Shown here piece after piece: positions 8,301 through 17,948 of a DNA stretch of 64,000 nucleotides (within the stretch, counting starts at the first letter, position 1; the number at the start of each line of letters is the position of its first letter). The position numbers and the translations under genes were made by a program. The notes under the pieces were generated by a model that was given only the letters and a program-made list of their open reading frames with translations, was not told the DNA's origin and searched no databases. Source of the stretch: Paenibacillus lignilyticus (GTDB lineage Bacteria > Bacillota > Bacilli > Paenibacillales > Paenibacillaceae); NCBI RefSeq assembly GCF_017942085.1, contig NZ_JAGKSP010000007.1, positions 186,001-250,000 of the forward strand. Direction: 5' to 3'.

Positions 8301-11093
8301 ATGCAGGCAAAAGCGATTTGGTACGATGAGTCCGGACAAGGACGCAATCTCTACGCGAGGTTCAGATTGACGCTGGATTTGAAGAGCAAGCCGGAGGACG
8401 CGATTCTCCATTTGTTCGCGGATACGACATACCAGCTGTACATTAATGGTAAGTATGTCCGTTTGGGCTCGCTGCGATTCGATCCCCGGCATCCGGTGTA
8501 CGATTCCCATGATCTAAGCGGCTTGCTTCAAGAAGGCCGCAATGTGATTGCGGTGCAGGTCAACTACGTGGGGCACAAAACGTTTATCACGATGCTGTCG
8601 CAAGCCGGCTTCACGGCTTGGGGCGAAGTTGCGCTTGCGGGCGGCGAACGAATCGAGCTCGCGACAGGAAGCGCAGCGTGGAAAGCGTCCGCGGCGCTCG
8701 CTTATCGGTATGCGGCCAAATCGAGCTTGTTCTTGAAAGCAGGCGATCTCTATGATCAGCGTCTGGAGGAAACAGGCGATTGGCGCGGGATCGAATTCGA
8801 TGACAGCAGTTGGCTGAGCGGAGTTGCGCTCGCGAATCAACAAGCTTGGGGCGAGCCCGAGGCGCGGGGAATCCCGTATATGTCCGGAGAGCCGGTTCCG
8901 GTTGAGCGCGTGCTGCATCTGATGCCGCTTGAGCCTCAAGAATTGCTCTGCTCATTCAGCGTGCCTATGCCGCATGTGAATGAAATTCATGAGCCGGAGC
9001 TGACCAGCCGATTCATGGCGGTGAAGACGTGGATTTATTCGCCGGAGGACGTCGTCATTACGATGGGACTGTTCTATCAGAACAGCTGGATCAACGGGGA
9101 GCCGATTGCCAAAGGGCTGTATGCCGACGACAAAAGCATGCGTCTGAATCACCGCGTAAGTCTGCGCAGAGGGTGGAATGCTTATTTTGCCAAATGCGAT
9201 TCGCTTCAAGATATGTATCACCATTACCTTGCACTGCCCGAAGGCTTCGGGTTAGTCGTATCAGCGGATCGTGACCCGGAAGGAACCGTACTGTTCAACC
9301 GTTCGCCGGTTGTCTCTCATGAATTATATGCATCCGCGATAAAGGGACGCGAACTGCCTTTCGCAACGGAAGATGAGCTCGAGGATGCAGGAGGCTGGAT
9401 CGAAGTCACGGTACATGAGCAAGGCGAAAGCCCGACGATGTCCACGGGCTGGGACACGTACGGCCATGCATTCGAATCGATCGAACCGGATCAATTAACG
9501 GATCGCGTCTTCTCTACTGCCGATTATCCGAATGGCTTCTCTTTGCTTATCGACTTAGGTCTGACTCGGCTTGTGCTTCCGCGCGTTGTGCTTGAAGGAG
9601 CTGGAGGCGCGACGGTCGACCTGACCTATGGCGAGCACTTGAACGCGGACGGCAAGCATCTGCGCCATTATCATTGGTACGGGCTTGGAGACAGAGCTTA
9701 CGGAGACAAACGCTCCGCGCAATTGGATTGGCGGCTAACGCAGCCGCGAGGCTTCCGTTATATCCAATTGACGGTGCGGAATCCAAAACAAGATGTAGTG
9801 CTGAGAGGGTTGGAGCTTGCTTCAGCCAGCTATCCGGTAGAGACGAAAGGGACGTTCCGCTGCTCCGATCCGCTGCTTGAGCAGATTTGGGAGATGGGGG
9901 TTCGGACGGAAGCGGTTAATATGGAGGATGCTTATACGGACTGCGTGACGCGTGAGCGTGGGCAGTATATCCGCGATACCATTATTCAATACCATAACAA
10001 TTTAGCGGTATTCGGCGATCAGGCGTTGATGCGGCGCAGCCTTCAGCTTATGGGGCAATCGCCCGATGCGACCGGTAAATTCAGAGCGGTGTATCCGAAT
10101 ACGGGCGACTATACGATTTCGGATTTTGCGCTCAATGCGCTGGAAGGGTTCTGGGCGTACTATGAACAAACCGGGGATGCGCAGCTGGTAGAAACGTATT
10201 GGGATGCCATCCAACATAACCTGGCTTGGTTCCACGAGCTGGCTGATGAGCGCGAAGATCTGCTGCTCGACGCGGAGTGGGATGTGAAACGCGGCATTAA
10301 TGCGCATTACGGCGGTTTCCATGGCGACCTGGCCATTGTAAAAGGGTACCTGGACATCACGGGCATTCACTGCGTGTTCAGCTGTACGTATCTGATTGCC
10401 CTGCGCGCCGCTGCGAAGCTGGCAGGAGCCATCGGCAAACGGGAAGTGATCAGCGAGCTGGAGCGCAGAATCGCTACTCTTGAACAGTCCATCCGCGATA
10501 CGTTCTGGGACGAGGAGCGCGGCTGCTACAGCGATAACGAGCGGAAGCTGTCTCACTCGGCGCACGCAAGCTTGTTCGCTGCACGCGCCGGCGTGCTGAC
10601 GGCCGAGCAGCTGGAGCCGGTGCGCGCGCATGTACGCAGCGATCTCAAATCGCTGTTCGTGAACGGTTATGGGCCGGAGGATGGCGTGTATGTATCGCCG
10701 AGCTTCTCCTTTTATATTTTCGAAGGCTTGTATTTAATTGGCCTTACGGATACGGCTGAGCGGATGATGCGTCAAGGCTGGGGCTGGTTCCTGCAGAAGG
10801 GGCTGAAGCAGACGCCGGAGTATTACGACCTGGGACAAAGTCTATGCCACGCATGGTCTGCTTGCCCGACGTACTTCATGTCCACGCATGTGCTGGGCGT
10901 TCATCTGCCGACGATTGAGAAGCCGGACGAGGTTGTCATTCATGTGCAGACAGCTGAAGTAACGGAAGCCGAAGGCGCCGTGCCGCACGCACTCGGCCTG
11001 ATTGAAGTGAAGTGGCATACGGACAAGAACGGCGCGCGCGTATTCGATTATGTTCGCGTACCGGAAGGCCTGCGAGCTACGATTGTGGAGTAA
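8301..11093 (+). CDS. family 78-like glycoside hydrolase (alpha-L-rhamnosidase-like)
   Basis: The 930-residue product has no signal peptide, so it should act in the cytoplasm on imported oligosaccharides. Residues 1-170 are a rhamnosidase-type N-terminal beta-sandwich (YQLYINGKYV... strands), followed by further beta domains. An (alpha/alpha)6 barrel begins about residue 530, with the motif DAYTDCVTRERGQYIRD at the place of the GH78 D-x-P-x-R-D-E-R-x-G-W catalytic segment. Start ATG 8301 follows AAGGTG; a GTG at 8289 in frame is less likely. A terminator follows 25 bp after the stop. The family match is good, but the acidic motif is diverged, so the true substrate could differ. Confidence 0.8.
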   Translation: MQAKAIWYDESGQGRNLYARFRLTLDLKSKPEDAILHLFADTTYQLYINGKYVRLGSLRFDPRHPVYDSHDLSGLLQEGRNVIAVQVNYVGHKTFITMLSQAGFTAWGEVALAGGERIELATGSAAWKASAALAYRYAAKSSLFLKAGDLYDQRLEETGDWRGIEFDDSSWLSGVALANQQAWGEPEARGIPYMSGEPVPVERVLHLMPLEPQELLCSFSVPMPHVNEIHEPELTSRFMAVKTWIYSPEDVVITMGLFYQNSWINGEPIAKGLYADDKSMRLNHRVSLRRGWNAYFAKCDSLQDMYHHYLALPEGFGLVVSADRDPEGTVLFNRSPVVSHELYASAIKGRELPFATEDELEDAGGWIEVTVHEQGESPTMSTGWDTYGHAFESIEPDQLTDRVFSTADYPNGFSLLIDLGLTRLVLPRVVLEGAGGATVDLTYGEHLNADGKHLRHYHWYGLGDRAYGDKRSAQLDWRLTQPRGFRYIQLTVRNPKQDVVLRGLELASASYPVETKGTFRCSDPLLEQIWEMGVRTEAVNMEDAYTDCVTRERGQYIRDTIIQYHNNLAVFGDQALMRRSLQLMGQSPDATGKFRAVYPNTGDYTISDFALNALEGFWAYYEQTGDAQLVETYWDAIQHNLAWFHELADEREDLLLDAEWDVKRGINAHYGGFHGDLAIVKGYLDITGIHCVFSCTYLIALRAAAKLAGAIGKREVISELERRIATLEQSIRDTFWDEERGCYSDNERKLSHSAHASLFAARAGVLTAEQLEPVRAHVRSDLKSLFVNGYGPEDGVYVSPSFSFYIFEGLYLIGLTDTAERMMRQGWGWFLQKGLKQTPEYYDLGQSLCHAWSACPTYFMSTHVLGVHLPTIEKPDEVVIHVQTAEVTEAEGAVPHALGLIEVKWHTDKNGARVFDYVRVPEGLRATIVE

Positions 11094-11117
11094 CGAGTTG
11101 GATATAGATTGAGAGTC

Positions 11118-11152
11118 AACACCTCAGCCGGGAACGGCTGGGGTGTTTTTAT
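11118..11152 (+). terminator. rho-independent terminator after the GH78-like gene
   Basis: AACACCTCAGCC pairs with GGCTGGGGTGTT around loop GGGAAC, followed by TTTTATT. Confidence 0.85.
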
Positions 11153-11182
11153 TGTTGGCTGTTCTAGCTCGAGCAGGAATTA

Positions 11183-11320
11183 AAATGCTGCTCAAACTGC
11201 AGCATTTTTAGGGAAATCAGACTCGGGATCAGCAGATGTTGCTCAAACTGCATCATTTTACCGTCAAAGTGGCTCTCTGGAGTCCAACATGAGTGAAATG
11301 TTGCCTATCCAGCAGCGTTT
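11183..11320. repeat. palindrome group, family 5 (AAATGCTGC...GCAGCATTT), three copies
   Basis: Three hairpins with 9-bp stems and 7-base loops are centred at 11195, 11246 and 11308, so spacings are 51 and 62 bp. Copy 1 is perfect; copy 3 keeps pairing through G-U pairs; copy 2 has mismatches. The sequence is unrelated to families 1-4. Confidence 0.8.
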
Positions 11321-11390
11321 TGCCAACAGCCCCATGCGCAAGCCGAAAAAGGATGCGGTTGAGTTGGGGGAGTTTGGGGGCTGAGAGCTC

Positions 11391-11407
11391 GCATTTGCGA
11401 CTCTCGG
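11391..11407. repeat. isolated family 1 palindrome
   Basis: CTGAGAG and CTCTCGG flank an inner GCTCGC/GCGA region in the same gene-free stretch. A degenerate second copy may begin at 11434. Confidence 0.6.
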
Positions 11408-11495
11408 CTTCTTTTTCCGATGGGTTTGGTGCGGAGAGTTCCGTGTATCTGATTCGATCCGCTAGACAGATGAGACGTGGAAAACAGCGTTATCG

Positions 11496-11685
11496 GACCT
11501 ATCAAGTGGTCAATCTTGTCCATTAGAACAAAAATAAAGTACATTCACTGTATTTATGGACACCAGTGACCATTAGAATGAATACTTCGCGGTTTTTACT
11601 GTCTTTTTCCTCGATTACGGACACTAATGACCGTATGAAAACTAAAATTACAATTATTTGATGATAACGGACACTAATGACTGCA
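11496..11685. repeat. palindrome group, family 4 (ACGGACACTAATGACCGT), three or four copies
   Basis: Imperfect palindromes are centred at 11564.5, 11625.5 and 11675.5, with a diverged GGACC...GGTC copy at 11503.5; spacings are 61, 61 and 50 bp. Two diverged family 3 elements follow at about 11697-11720 and 11739-11762. The 840-bp stretch 11094-11932 therefore holds a terminator, four repeat families and a promoter region, and no gene that I can support. Confidence 0.75.
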
Positions 11686-11895
11686 TGAAAACTAGCTAAC
11701 GAACCACAGTTAGATTGTCAAAGGTGCGAAATCCGGCCCAATAAGGCCTCTACGGTTCGTTAGCGTGAAAAGCCTTTATTCGAGGCAGTTCAATCCAGCA
11801 ATGCCAGCCCTCACAGAGGGTTACTAAAATTTCTCCCCCTCTTTCAAGCAAATTGTCGCATACACAATTTGTCGTTTCAGGGTATGATAATAAGT

Positions 11896-11913
11896 TGGGA
11901 AGAGCTTTTCCCA
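11896..11913. promoter_or_regulatory. 18-bp near-perfect dyad before the YesM kinase gene
   Basis: TGGGAA...TTCCCA forms an 18-bp palindrome with one G-T position. It lies just downstream of a TATGATAAT that looks like a -10 and 20 bp before the start codon, a plausible operator place. The matching regulator is not identifiable here. Confidence 0.35.
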
Positions 11914-11932
11914 TCGGGCGGGCGACACAGAG

Positions 11933-13678
11933 GTGAGAAAGGGCGGATTGCTTACGAAGACGGACTTCTTGCGGCTTAGAAACGTAACCTTCAAAAACAG
12001 AATTATTTTCATCTTCCTCATTAGCAGCTTGACTCCGTTTATTTGTTTAGGGTTTATTTCCTTCTATACCATCGATTCTATAATCGGCAATAAAGTGGAA
12101 AGCGCGCTTCAAAGTAATTTGAAGCAAGATATTATGACGCTGGAGAATGCGATCAACAACTTAAACCATGTTTCCCAGCAGCTGGCGTATGGCGGCGGAA
12201 CAAATAGGCTGCTCGAACAGCTCGCTGCCGAGCAGGAGCCTTATGAACGGCTGAAGCTGACGAACGATATTAAGACGGAGCTGAACGTCATCTCCTTTTC
12301 CAATCCGAATGTCGGATTGATGATGTTTTACGATCCGGAGAAAGATACGCATGATTTCGAAAATTTCAGAGTGCGGGGAACCTTCAGGCCGAAGGAGCTT
12401 CCCGTGTTAGCCGCGTATTCGGAGATCACCTACTATGGGCCGTATAAGAGCTACAATGGCTCTATCAATCAGTTTGTGTTCAGTATTATGAGGAAAGTGA
12501 ATTTACCGGATCAGAACATTTACTTGTACATAGAGACGGGCCGAAGTGCCATCGAGTCGTTATTCGCCCCGCAGAATCGCAAAGAAAGCTCGCGCCGCCT
12601 GCTCATTCTGGATGATCAGCGCCGGATTGCGTTCAGCGAGGTGCAGGATGCTTTTCCGGAGAATACGGTGTTTCCGGACTCAGATCAGACATCCGGCTAT
12701 CACGGCGATTATTTCTGGAATCGGGAGATCAGCAACCAAGGCTGGAGCATCGTCTCGGTTACGCCGGAGAATGAGCTGAATCAGGAGCGGAACCGCTGGT
12801 TATTCCAGATAACAGGGATTTTCTTGGCTTTCTTCGTCGGTGCCGTATTCTTCTCCTGGCTCTTATGGAAGATGGTATACCGGCCGCTGGATAAGTTTAA
12901 TATGGAGATCAAATCGTTGATCCACTCCAGTGCGAAGGAGCATACGGAAGTTACGCATATTCCGGAATTCGATTATTTGCTCTATCAGACGCGAAGCATG
13001 AAGGGAAAGATATGGGCCTTATATGAAGAAATCGAATTGAAGGAGAAGCGGCGTGCGGATTTGGAGGTGGAGAAGCTGCTCTACCAGATCAATCCCCATT
13101 TCCTCATGAATACGCTCGATACCGTGCACTGGCTGGCTTTGATGAACGGGCAGCAGGAGATCGACAAGCTGGTGCTTTCCTTGAATAAATTGCTCTATTA
13201 TAATCTTGGCAAAATGGGCGAGGTTTCGACGATCGGCGATGAGATCGATGCCTTGAAGGAATATTTGCAGCTGCAGCAGATTCGGTATGATTTCCAATTC
13301 GACGTGGATTTGGACGTGGACGAGAAGGCGCTGGCGATTCCTTGTCCGCGGTTCCTCATGCAGCCTTTAGTCGAGAATGCTCTCTATCATGGCGTGAGCG
13401 ATGACGGGTATATCTATGTTGGCGTGCAATGGAATGAGCAAGCGCTGCAGATTACGATTCAGGATAATGGAGCGGGCATGCCGCAGGAAACGATTGATCG
13501 TCTGCTGGATGATGAGGCCAAAGACAGCCATAAGGTCGGCATGGGCATCGGGATGAGATATGTGAAGCGAATTTTGCAAGCCACTTACGGCGAGACGGCA
13601 GTGCTGGAAATCAGAAGCGAGATTGGAAAAGGGACGATTGTATCGCTGCGTCTCCCGATCTTAAGGAGTGGAATATAG
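11933..13678 (+). CDS. YesM-type sensor histidine kinase (module A)
   Basis: The 581-residue membrane kinase has a first membrane segment at about 22-46, an extracellular sensor region to about 285, a second membrane segment at about 290-312 and a HAMP-like linker. The His_kinase domain has phospho-acceptor His389 in YQINPHF, and the HATPase domain has N-box LVENALYHG, G1 box DNGAGMP and G2 box GMGIGM. It should sense an extracellular sugar or oligosaccharide and phosphorylate the YesN regulator, which follows without a gap. The start is uncertain: GTG 11933 is used, but TTG 11948, preceded by GAAAGGGCGG, is an alternative. Target genes are probably the importer genes downstream. Confidence 0.9.
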   Translation: MRKGGLLTKTDFLRLRNVTFKNRIIFIFLISSLTPFICLGFISFYTIDSIIGNKVESALQSNLKQDIMTLENAINNLNHVSQQLAYGGGTNRLLEQLAAEQEPYERLKLTNDIKTELNVISFSNPNVGLMMFYDPEKDTHDFENFRVRGTFRPKELPVLAAYSEITYYGPYKSYNGSINQFVFSIMRKVNLPDQNIYLYIETGRSAIESLFAPQNRKESSRRLLILDDQRRIAFSEVQDAFPENTVFPDSDQTSGYHGDYFWNREISNQGWSIVSVTPENELNQERNRWLFQITGIFLAFFVGAVFFSWLLWKMVYRPLDKFNMEIKSLIHSSAKEHTEVTHIPEFDYLLYQTRSMKGKIWALYEEIELKEKRRADLEVEKLLYQINPHFLMNTLDTVHWLALMNGQQEIDKLVLSLNKLLYYNLGKMGEVSTIGDEIDALKEYLQLQQIRYDFQFDVDLDVDEKALAIPCPRFLMQPLVENALYHGVSDDGYIYVGVQWNEQALQITIQDNGAGMPQETIDRLLDDEAKDSHKVGMGIGMRYVKRILQATYGETAVLEIRSEIGKGTIVSLRLPILRSGI

Positions 13679-15058
13679 ATGATTCGCGTGTTGATTGTAG
13701 ATGATGACAAGCTGGTACGCAAAGGCCTTGCTTCGGCCATGCCCTGGAAGGAATTCGGGATGGAGGTCATCGGCGAGGCGAATAATGGCGAGAATGCGCT
13801 CAAATTCATGGAAGAGAGCAAAGTCGATCTGCTCATTACGGATTTGTCGATGCCCGTCATGTCCGGTATCGAGCTGATGAGAATCGTTCGGCAGCAATAC
13901 CCGCATGTTCAGATCGTGGTGCTGACGCTTCATCAGGATTTCGAATACGTGCAGGAGGCATTAAGGCTCGGAGCCATCGATTATATAGCGAAGGTGCAGC
14001 TGGAGAGAGAGCAGTTCGAGGAAGTATTGGGCAGAATCAAAACATTGATGGAGCAAAAGGAAGGCTCCAAGGCGGCATCTGCACCGGACGAGGAAGCGGA
14101 ACAAGCCGATGAATGGTTTGTTCTGTACGCGCTGAATCCGATGAACGAAGATTCAAAGTCGTCGTCTTCTGCTGAGTATGCCCTCCCTGATCAGGCGGTT
14201 GAAGCGGAGGCCGGGATTTGGTACTGGAGCGGCAGTCCGCTTGTATCCTATCTGCCCGATCCCAATGCGGCATTGGTATGCTTTCAGCATCTATCCGGCC
14301 TAGACAGGAAGTCCGTTCTGCAGCTGATACGCGGGTATAAGAAGAGCGATTTGTTCTACGAGTTTGACCCAACGGAGTCGGTACTGTTCGTGAACGCCGC
14401 CGAACTGCTGCATCGGGAGAAGGCGGACAGAAGCTTCGGCGTGGATCAGATCAAGGGGAAATGGCTGTCTGCGGACTGGATCTATGAAGCAAACGTATTC
14501 GAGTCGATGATTCAGGAGCTGAAAGGCTATAAGATGCCGCCGATTCGGCTGGCCCGCATCTTCTTCTCGCTTTCCGATGAGTGGAACAGGCTGTATCAGC
14601 AGATTCTGACGGAGCCGATCCTGATCGAGGATTTCTTCTCCAGCTGGTTCCGATTCGAGGAGTGGCTCACGGATGTACGCGATCGGATAAGCAGCGCTAA
14701 TACGAAGCCGCTGTTCTCCAAGGAGATCCAGAACAGCATCGTGAAGGCGATGAACCTGGCGCAGATGAACATCAGCGAGCCGATCGCGGCTGCCGATGTC
14801 GCCCAGCAGGTCAACATGAGCAGCAGCTATTTCAGCCAATGCTTCAAGCAATACGTGGGCCAGACGTATTCGGATTATGTGCGTGATATTCGGATGGAGA
14901 GGGCCAAGGAGTATCTGCGCAACACGACCAAGACGATTCAATGGATCGCGGAGCAAATCGGCTACAACGACGAGAAGTATTTCAGCCGTTTATTCCGGGA
15001 GCAGGTGGGCGTTCTCCCAAGCGAGTTTAGGCAGCTCTCGGAGGGCCGCACCAAATAG
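13679..15058 (+). CDS. YesN-type response regulator with AraC DNA-binding domain (module A)
   Basis: The ATG abuts the kinase stop codon, so translation is probably coupled. The 459-residue product has a receiver domain (acidic pocket D8-D10, phospho-acceptor Asp55 in TDLSMP, Lys in DYIAK), a long helical linker and a C-terminal AraC-type double helix-turn-helix at about 355-459 (VAQQVNMSSSYFSQCFKQY, then IAEQIGYNDEKYFSRLFRE). Phosphorylation should drive binding upstream of the SBP gene at 15226. A terminator lies directly after it, so kinase and regulator form their own transcript. Confidence 0.93.
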   Translation: MIRVLIVDDDKLVRKGLASAMPWKEFGMEVIGEANNGENALKFMEESKVDLLITDLSMPVMSGIELMRIVRQQYPHVQIVVLTLHQDFEYVQEALRLGAIDYIAKVQLEREQFEEVLGRIKTLMEQKEGSKAASAPDEEAEQADEWFVLYALNPMNEDSKSSSSAEYALPDQAVEAEAGIWYWSGSPLVSYLPDPNAALVCFQHLSGLDRKSVLQLIRGYKKSDLFYEFDPTESVLFVNAAELLHREKADRSFGVDQIKGKWLSADWIYEANVFESMIQELKGYKMPPIRLARIFFSLSDEWNRLYQQILTEPILIEDFFSSWFRFEEWLTDVRDRISSANTKPLFSKEIQNSIVKAMNLAQMNISEPIAAADVAQQVNMSSSYFSQCFKQYVGQTYSDYVRDIRMERAKEYLRNTTKTIQWIAEQIGYNDEKYFSRLFREQVGVLPSEFRQLSEGRTK

Positions 15059-15062
15059 GGTA

Positions 15063-15110
15063 GAATGCGTACGGAAGATGGGTAGACATTTTTCGTACGC
15101 ATTCTTTATT
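15063..15110 (+). terminator. rho-independent terminator between regulator pair and importer genes
   Basis: An 11-bp stem, GAATGCGTACG with CGTACGCATTC, encloses a 20-base loop and is followed by TTTATTTT. Confidence 0.75.
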
Positions 15111-15225
15111 TTGCGAAGAATCGTCTACCTACTACGGAATAGCGCTCTAACTCGGGACTGCAAAGAGCCATGCTATATTGAATTTGTCAGAAACACATAA
15201 CGAAATATCCACGAGGGGGAGCAAT

Positions 15226-16974
15226 ATGAGAAAGGGTATATTATCGACCATGGCTGTGCTGCTGGTGACGGCGAGTCTGGCCGCTTGCGGCAGCAACAAC
15301 GATGGCAACAATGGTGCGGCGAGCAATAACGAAGCAGGGAACAGCAAGGAAACGGCAAACGCAAGCAACACGCAAGCAAGCAATAATGCAGCAACCAACA
15401 CGGCAGCCGATGAAGCGATCGATCCATTCGCGAAGTTCGCGGAACCTACCGAGGTATCCATCGGCAGAGGGATTGATCCGAATTACAAGTTTGACGGTAC
15501 CGATACGGCAGAAGACAATGTGTACACGCGTTGGTTGAAGGATAAATTCAACATTGTAGTCAAGCATGCATGGGAAGCGGCACAAGGTCCCGATTACCAG
15601 CAGAAGGTGAGTCTGGCGATCTCCAGTAATGACCTGCCGGATGCGATGGTCGTCAACGAGACGCAGCTGAGACAAATGGTCAAAGCGGGTCAGCTGGCAG
15701 ATTTGAACGAAGTATATGACAAATACGCAAGTCCGGAATTGAAGGCGGTTTACGATTCCAACCCGGGTCTGCTGGATGGCGTAACTTTCGACGGAAAGCT
15801 GTATGCCCTTCCGGAAACGACGCTTCCTTCTGCGCCATTGACTTGGATTCGCAAAGATTGGCTCGACAAGCTGGGACTGCAGCCGCCTAAATCGCTGCAG
15901 GATCTGGAGAACATCGCTAAAGCGTTCATCGATAACAAGATGGGCGGCGACAAAACGGTGGGTATCGTAGGTACGCAGCAAGGCGGCACGCTGTACTCCA
16001 CATTCCTGAACTCCACGGATCACTGGTATAACTTCTCTTCCTTATTCTTCGCTAACGATGCTTACCCGGGCATTTGGGTGAAAGACAAGGACGGCAATGC
16101 GGTATACGGCTCCACTACACCGGAGACGAAGCAAGCGCTGGCGATGATGAAGGACTGGTACGCGAAAGGTATTCTGGACAAGGAACTGGGCGTTCGCAAA
16201 AGCACGGCCGAAGTGGTTGCAGCCGGACAAACGGGCATATTCTTCGGACCTTGGTGGTCTGCCTATAACAACATCCCGGATAATATTAAGAACGATCCGA
16301 AAGCAAACTGGAGACCGTATGCGGCGCCGCTTGACGCAGCAGGCAAATTCAACTCCAACCAAGCTACGGGAAGCAGCTATATCGTAGTTAGCAAAAATGC
16401 GAAACACCCGGAAGCGATCGTGAAGATGACTTCGATTCATAAATGGGGCAAGGACGAGGAATTCAACAAGCTGACGGCAGGCAAGCAAATGACTTCGCAA
16501 GAGGTGCCGTTGTTCCTGATTCTCGGTGCCGGCGACCAGCTTGAGTATGCGGTAAACTCCCTGCGCAAACATCTGAAGGGCGAAATGAAGATTGAAGATT
16601 TCGATCAAGTCAACTACGGCTGGGCTTACGAAATGGCGAAGCATGTAGACGCGATTAAGAAAGAGCCATTCGACAGCTATGATATCGAAACGTTCGACCA
16701 AGCGGCGGATCCCGGATTCTTCACGCATATCTATGCCCATCTGAACGGCGGTTCCACATTCGTCGATGCCGATATCAATTGGGTACGAAGCATTGCGACG
16801 GCTCAAACGAAAACAATGGAATCGAGATGGACGAACCTGAAGAAAATGGAAGACGAAACGTTCCTCAAAATCATCATGGGCAGCGAAGAATTGGATGCCT
16901 TCGATACGTTCGTGACGAAATGGAAGGATCAAGGCGGCGACAAAATCACGGAAGAAGTTAACGAGCTTAAATAG
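15226..16974 (+). CDS. LplA-type extracellular solute-binding lipoprotein of a sugar ABC importer (module A)
   Basis: The 582-residue product starts at ATG 15226 after GAGGGGGAG; a longer in-frame start at 15178 lacks a ribosome site. The signal peptide ends in lipobox LAAC, followed by an Asn/Ala-rich linker of about 45 residues, then a large family 1 solute-binding fold ending in the KWKDQGGDKI-type C-terminus common to Paenibacillus LplA proteins. It captures an oligosaccharide outside the membrane and passes it to the two permeases that follow. A TATATT at about 15171 may be its -10. Confidence 0.92.
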   Translation: MRKGILSTMAVLLVTASLAACGSNNDGNNGAASNNEAGNSKETANASNTQASNNAATNTAADEAIDPFAKFAEPTEVSIGRGIDPNYKFDGTDTAEDNVYTRWLKDKFNIVVKHAWEAAQGPDYQQKVSLAISSNDLPDAMVVNETQLRQMVKAGQLADLNEVYDKYASPELKAVYDSNPGLLDGVTFDGKLYALPETTLPSAPLTWIRKDWLDKLGLQPPKSLQDLENIAKAFIDNKMGGDKTVGIVGTQQGGTLYSTFLNSTDHWYNFSSLFFANDAYPGIWVKDKDGNAVYGSTTPETKQALAMMKDWYAKGILDKELGVRKSTAEVVAAGQTGIFFGPWWSAYNNIPDNIKNDPKANWRPYAAPLDAAGKFNSNQATGSSYIVVSKNAKHPEAIVKMTSIHKWGKDEEFNKLTAGKQMTSQEVPLFLILGAGDQLEYAVNSLRKHLKGEMKIEDFDQVNYGWAYEMAKHVDAIKKEPFDSYDIETFDQAADPGFFTHIYAHLNGGSTFVDADINWVRSIATAQTKTMESRWTNLKKMEDETFLKIIMGSEELDAFDTFVTKWKDQGGDKITEEVNELK

Positions 16975-16984
16975 TTTAAAACTG

Positions 16985-17015
16985 GTCAAGACGGGTACTC
17001 GCTACTCGTCTTGAC
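16985..17015 (+). other. intercistronic hairpin between solute-binding and permease genes (module A)
   Basis: GTCAAGACG pairs with CGTCTTGAC, extended inward by GGTA/TACT to a 13-bp stem with a 5-base loop. It has no T-run and sits 11 bp after the stop and 24 bp before the permease ATG. Such hairpins commonly protect the solute-binding-protein mRNA 3' end so that it is made in excess over the permeases. Module B has an unrelated hairpin at the same place. Confidence 0.75.
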
Positions 17016-17038
17016 TTCCTAATAAGGGGAAATCAAGG

Positions 17039-17932
17039 ATGAAGATCAACAAAGGATTCGCGAAACATTATTATCTCATGCTGCTGCCCGGACTGGTTTG
17101 GTTGTTCTTCTATAATCTGTTTCCTATGTACGGCATCATGACGGCCTTTAAAGATTTTAATCCGGGCGTTGGCATTCTGAAGTCGCCTTGGATCGGTTTA
17201 GAAAATTTTCAATATATGTTTGAACTTGATGACAGCAAGATTATTTTCCGGAATACGATCTTCATTGCGTTAGCCAAGATGGTCGGAAATCTCGTTGTTC
17301 CGCTGGCCTTTGCGCTGATGCTTAATGAAGTAAAGAATAGAGTGTTTACCCGTACGGTTCAGACGGTCGTGTATTTGCCGCATTTTCTATCCTGGGTTAT
17401 CGTTGCGGGCATGATGCTGGACATTTTCTCTTACTCCGGTCCCGTGAATCAGGTTTTAGCCGGTTTCGGACTGGAGAAGGGGCTGTTCTTTGCCGATGCG
17501 CAGATTTTCCCGGTACTCATCGTCGGAAGCGATGTGTGGAAGGAATTCGGCTTCAATGCCATCATTTTCTTCGCCGCTTTAACGTCGATTAATCCTGAGA
17601 TGTATGAGGCTGCCGCGATTGACGGCGCGTCTCAGTGGAAACGATTGACCCGCATTACGCTCCCGAGCATCATACCGGTTGCCGTGCTTCTCGCAACGTT
17701 AAGCATGGGCAACATTCTCAACGCAGGATTCGATCAAATCTTCAACTTATATAATCCAACGGTCTATTCCACCGGCGACATTATCGATACTTGGGTGTAC
17801 CGGGCAGGACTCATTGATATGCAGTATGGCTTAGCAACGGCGGTAGGGCTATTGAAATCGGTTGTCGGATTCGTCTTGATCGCGGTTTCGTACAGCTTGG
17901 CTTACCGGTTTGCCAACTACCGAATTTTCTAA
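17039..17932 (+). CDS. LplB-type ABC permease (module A)
   Basis: The 297-residue membrane protein has about six hydrophobic segments and the permease EAA loop at about residues 194-214 (YEAAAIDGASQWKRL...LP), which contacts the ATPase. The start follows AAGGGGAAATCAAGG. No ATPase gene lies in either importer module; in Bacillota an MsmX-like ATPase encoded elsewhere usually serves this type. It is paralogous to the 297-residue permease at 43720. Confidence 0.93.
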   Translation: MKINKGFAKHYYLMLLPGLVWLFFYNLFPMYGIMTAFKDFNPGVGILKSPWIGLENFQYMFELDDSKIIFRNTIFIALAKMVGNLVVPLAFALMLNEVKNRVFTRTVQTVVYLPHFLSWVIVAGMMLDIFSYSGPVNQVLAGFGLEKGLFFADAQIFPVLIVGSDVWKEFGFNAIIFFAALTSINPEMYEAAAIDGASQWKRLTRITLPSIIPVAVLLATLSMGNILNAGFDQIFNLYNPTVYSTGDIIDTWVYRAGLIDMQYGLATAVGLLKSVVGFVLIAVSYSLAYRFANYRIF

Positions 17933-17948
17933 GGTAAAGGATGAAAGC

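Noticed and set aside
12990..15060. Frames antisense to the YesM and YesN genes of module A
   Set aside because: Overlap the kinase and regulator coding sequence and show no motif.
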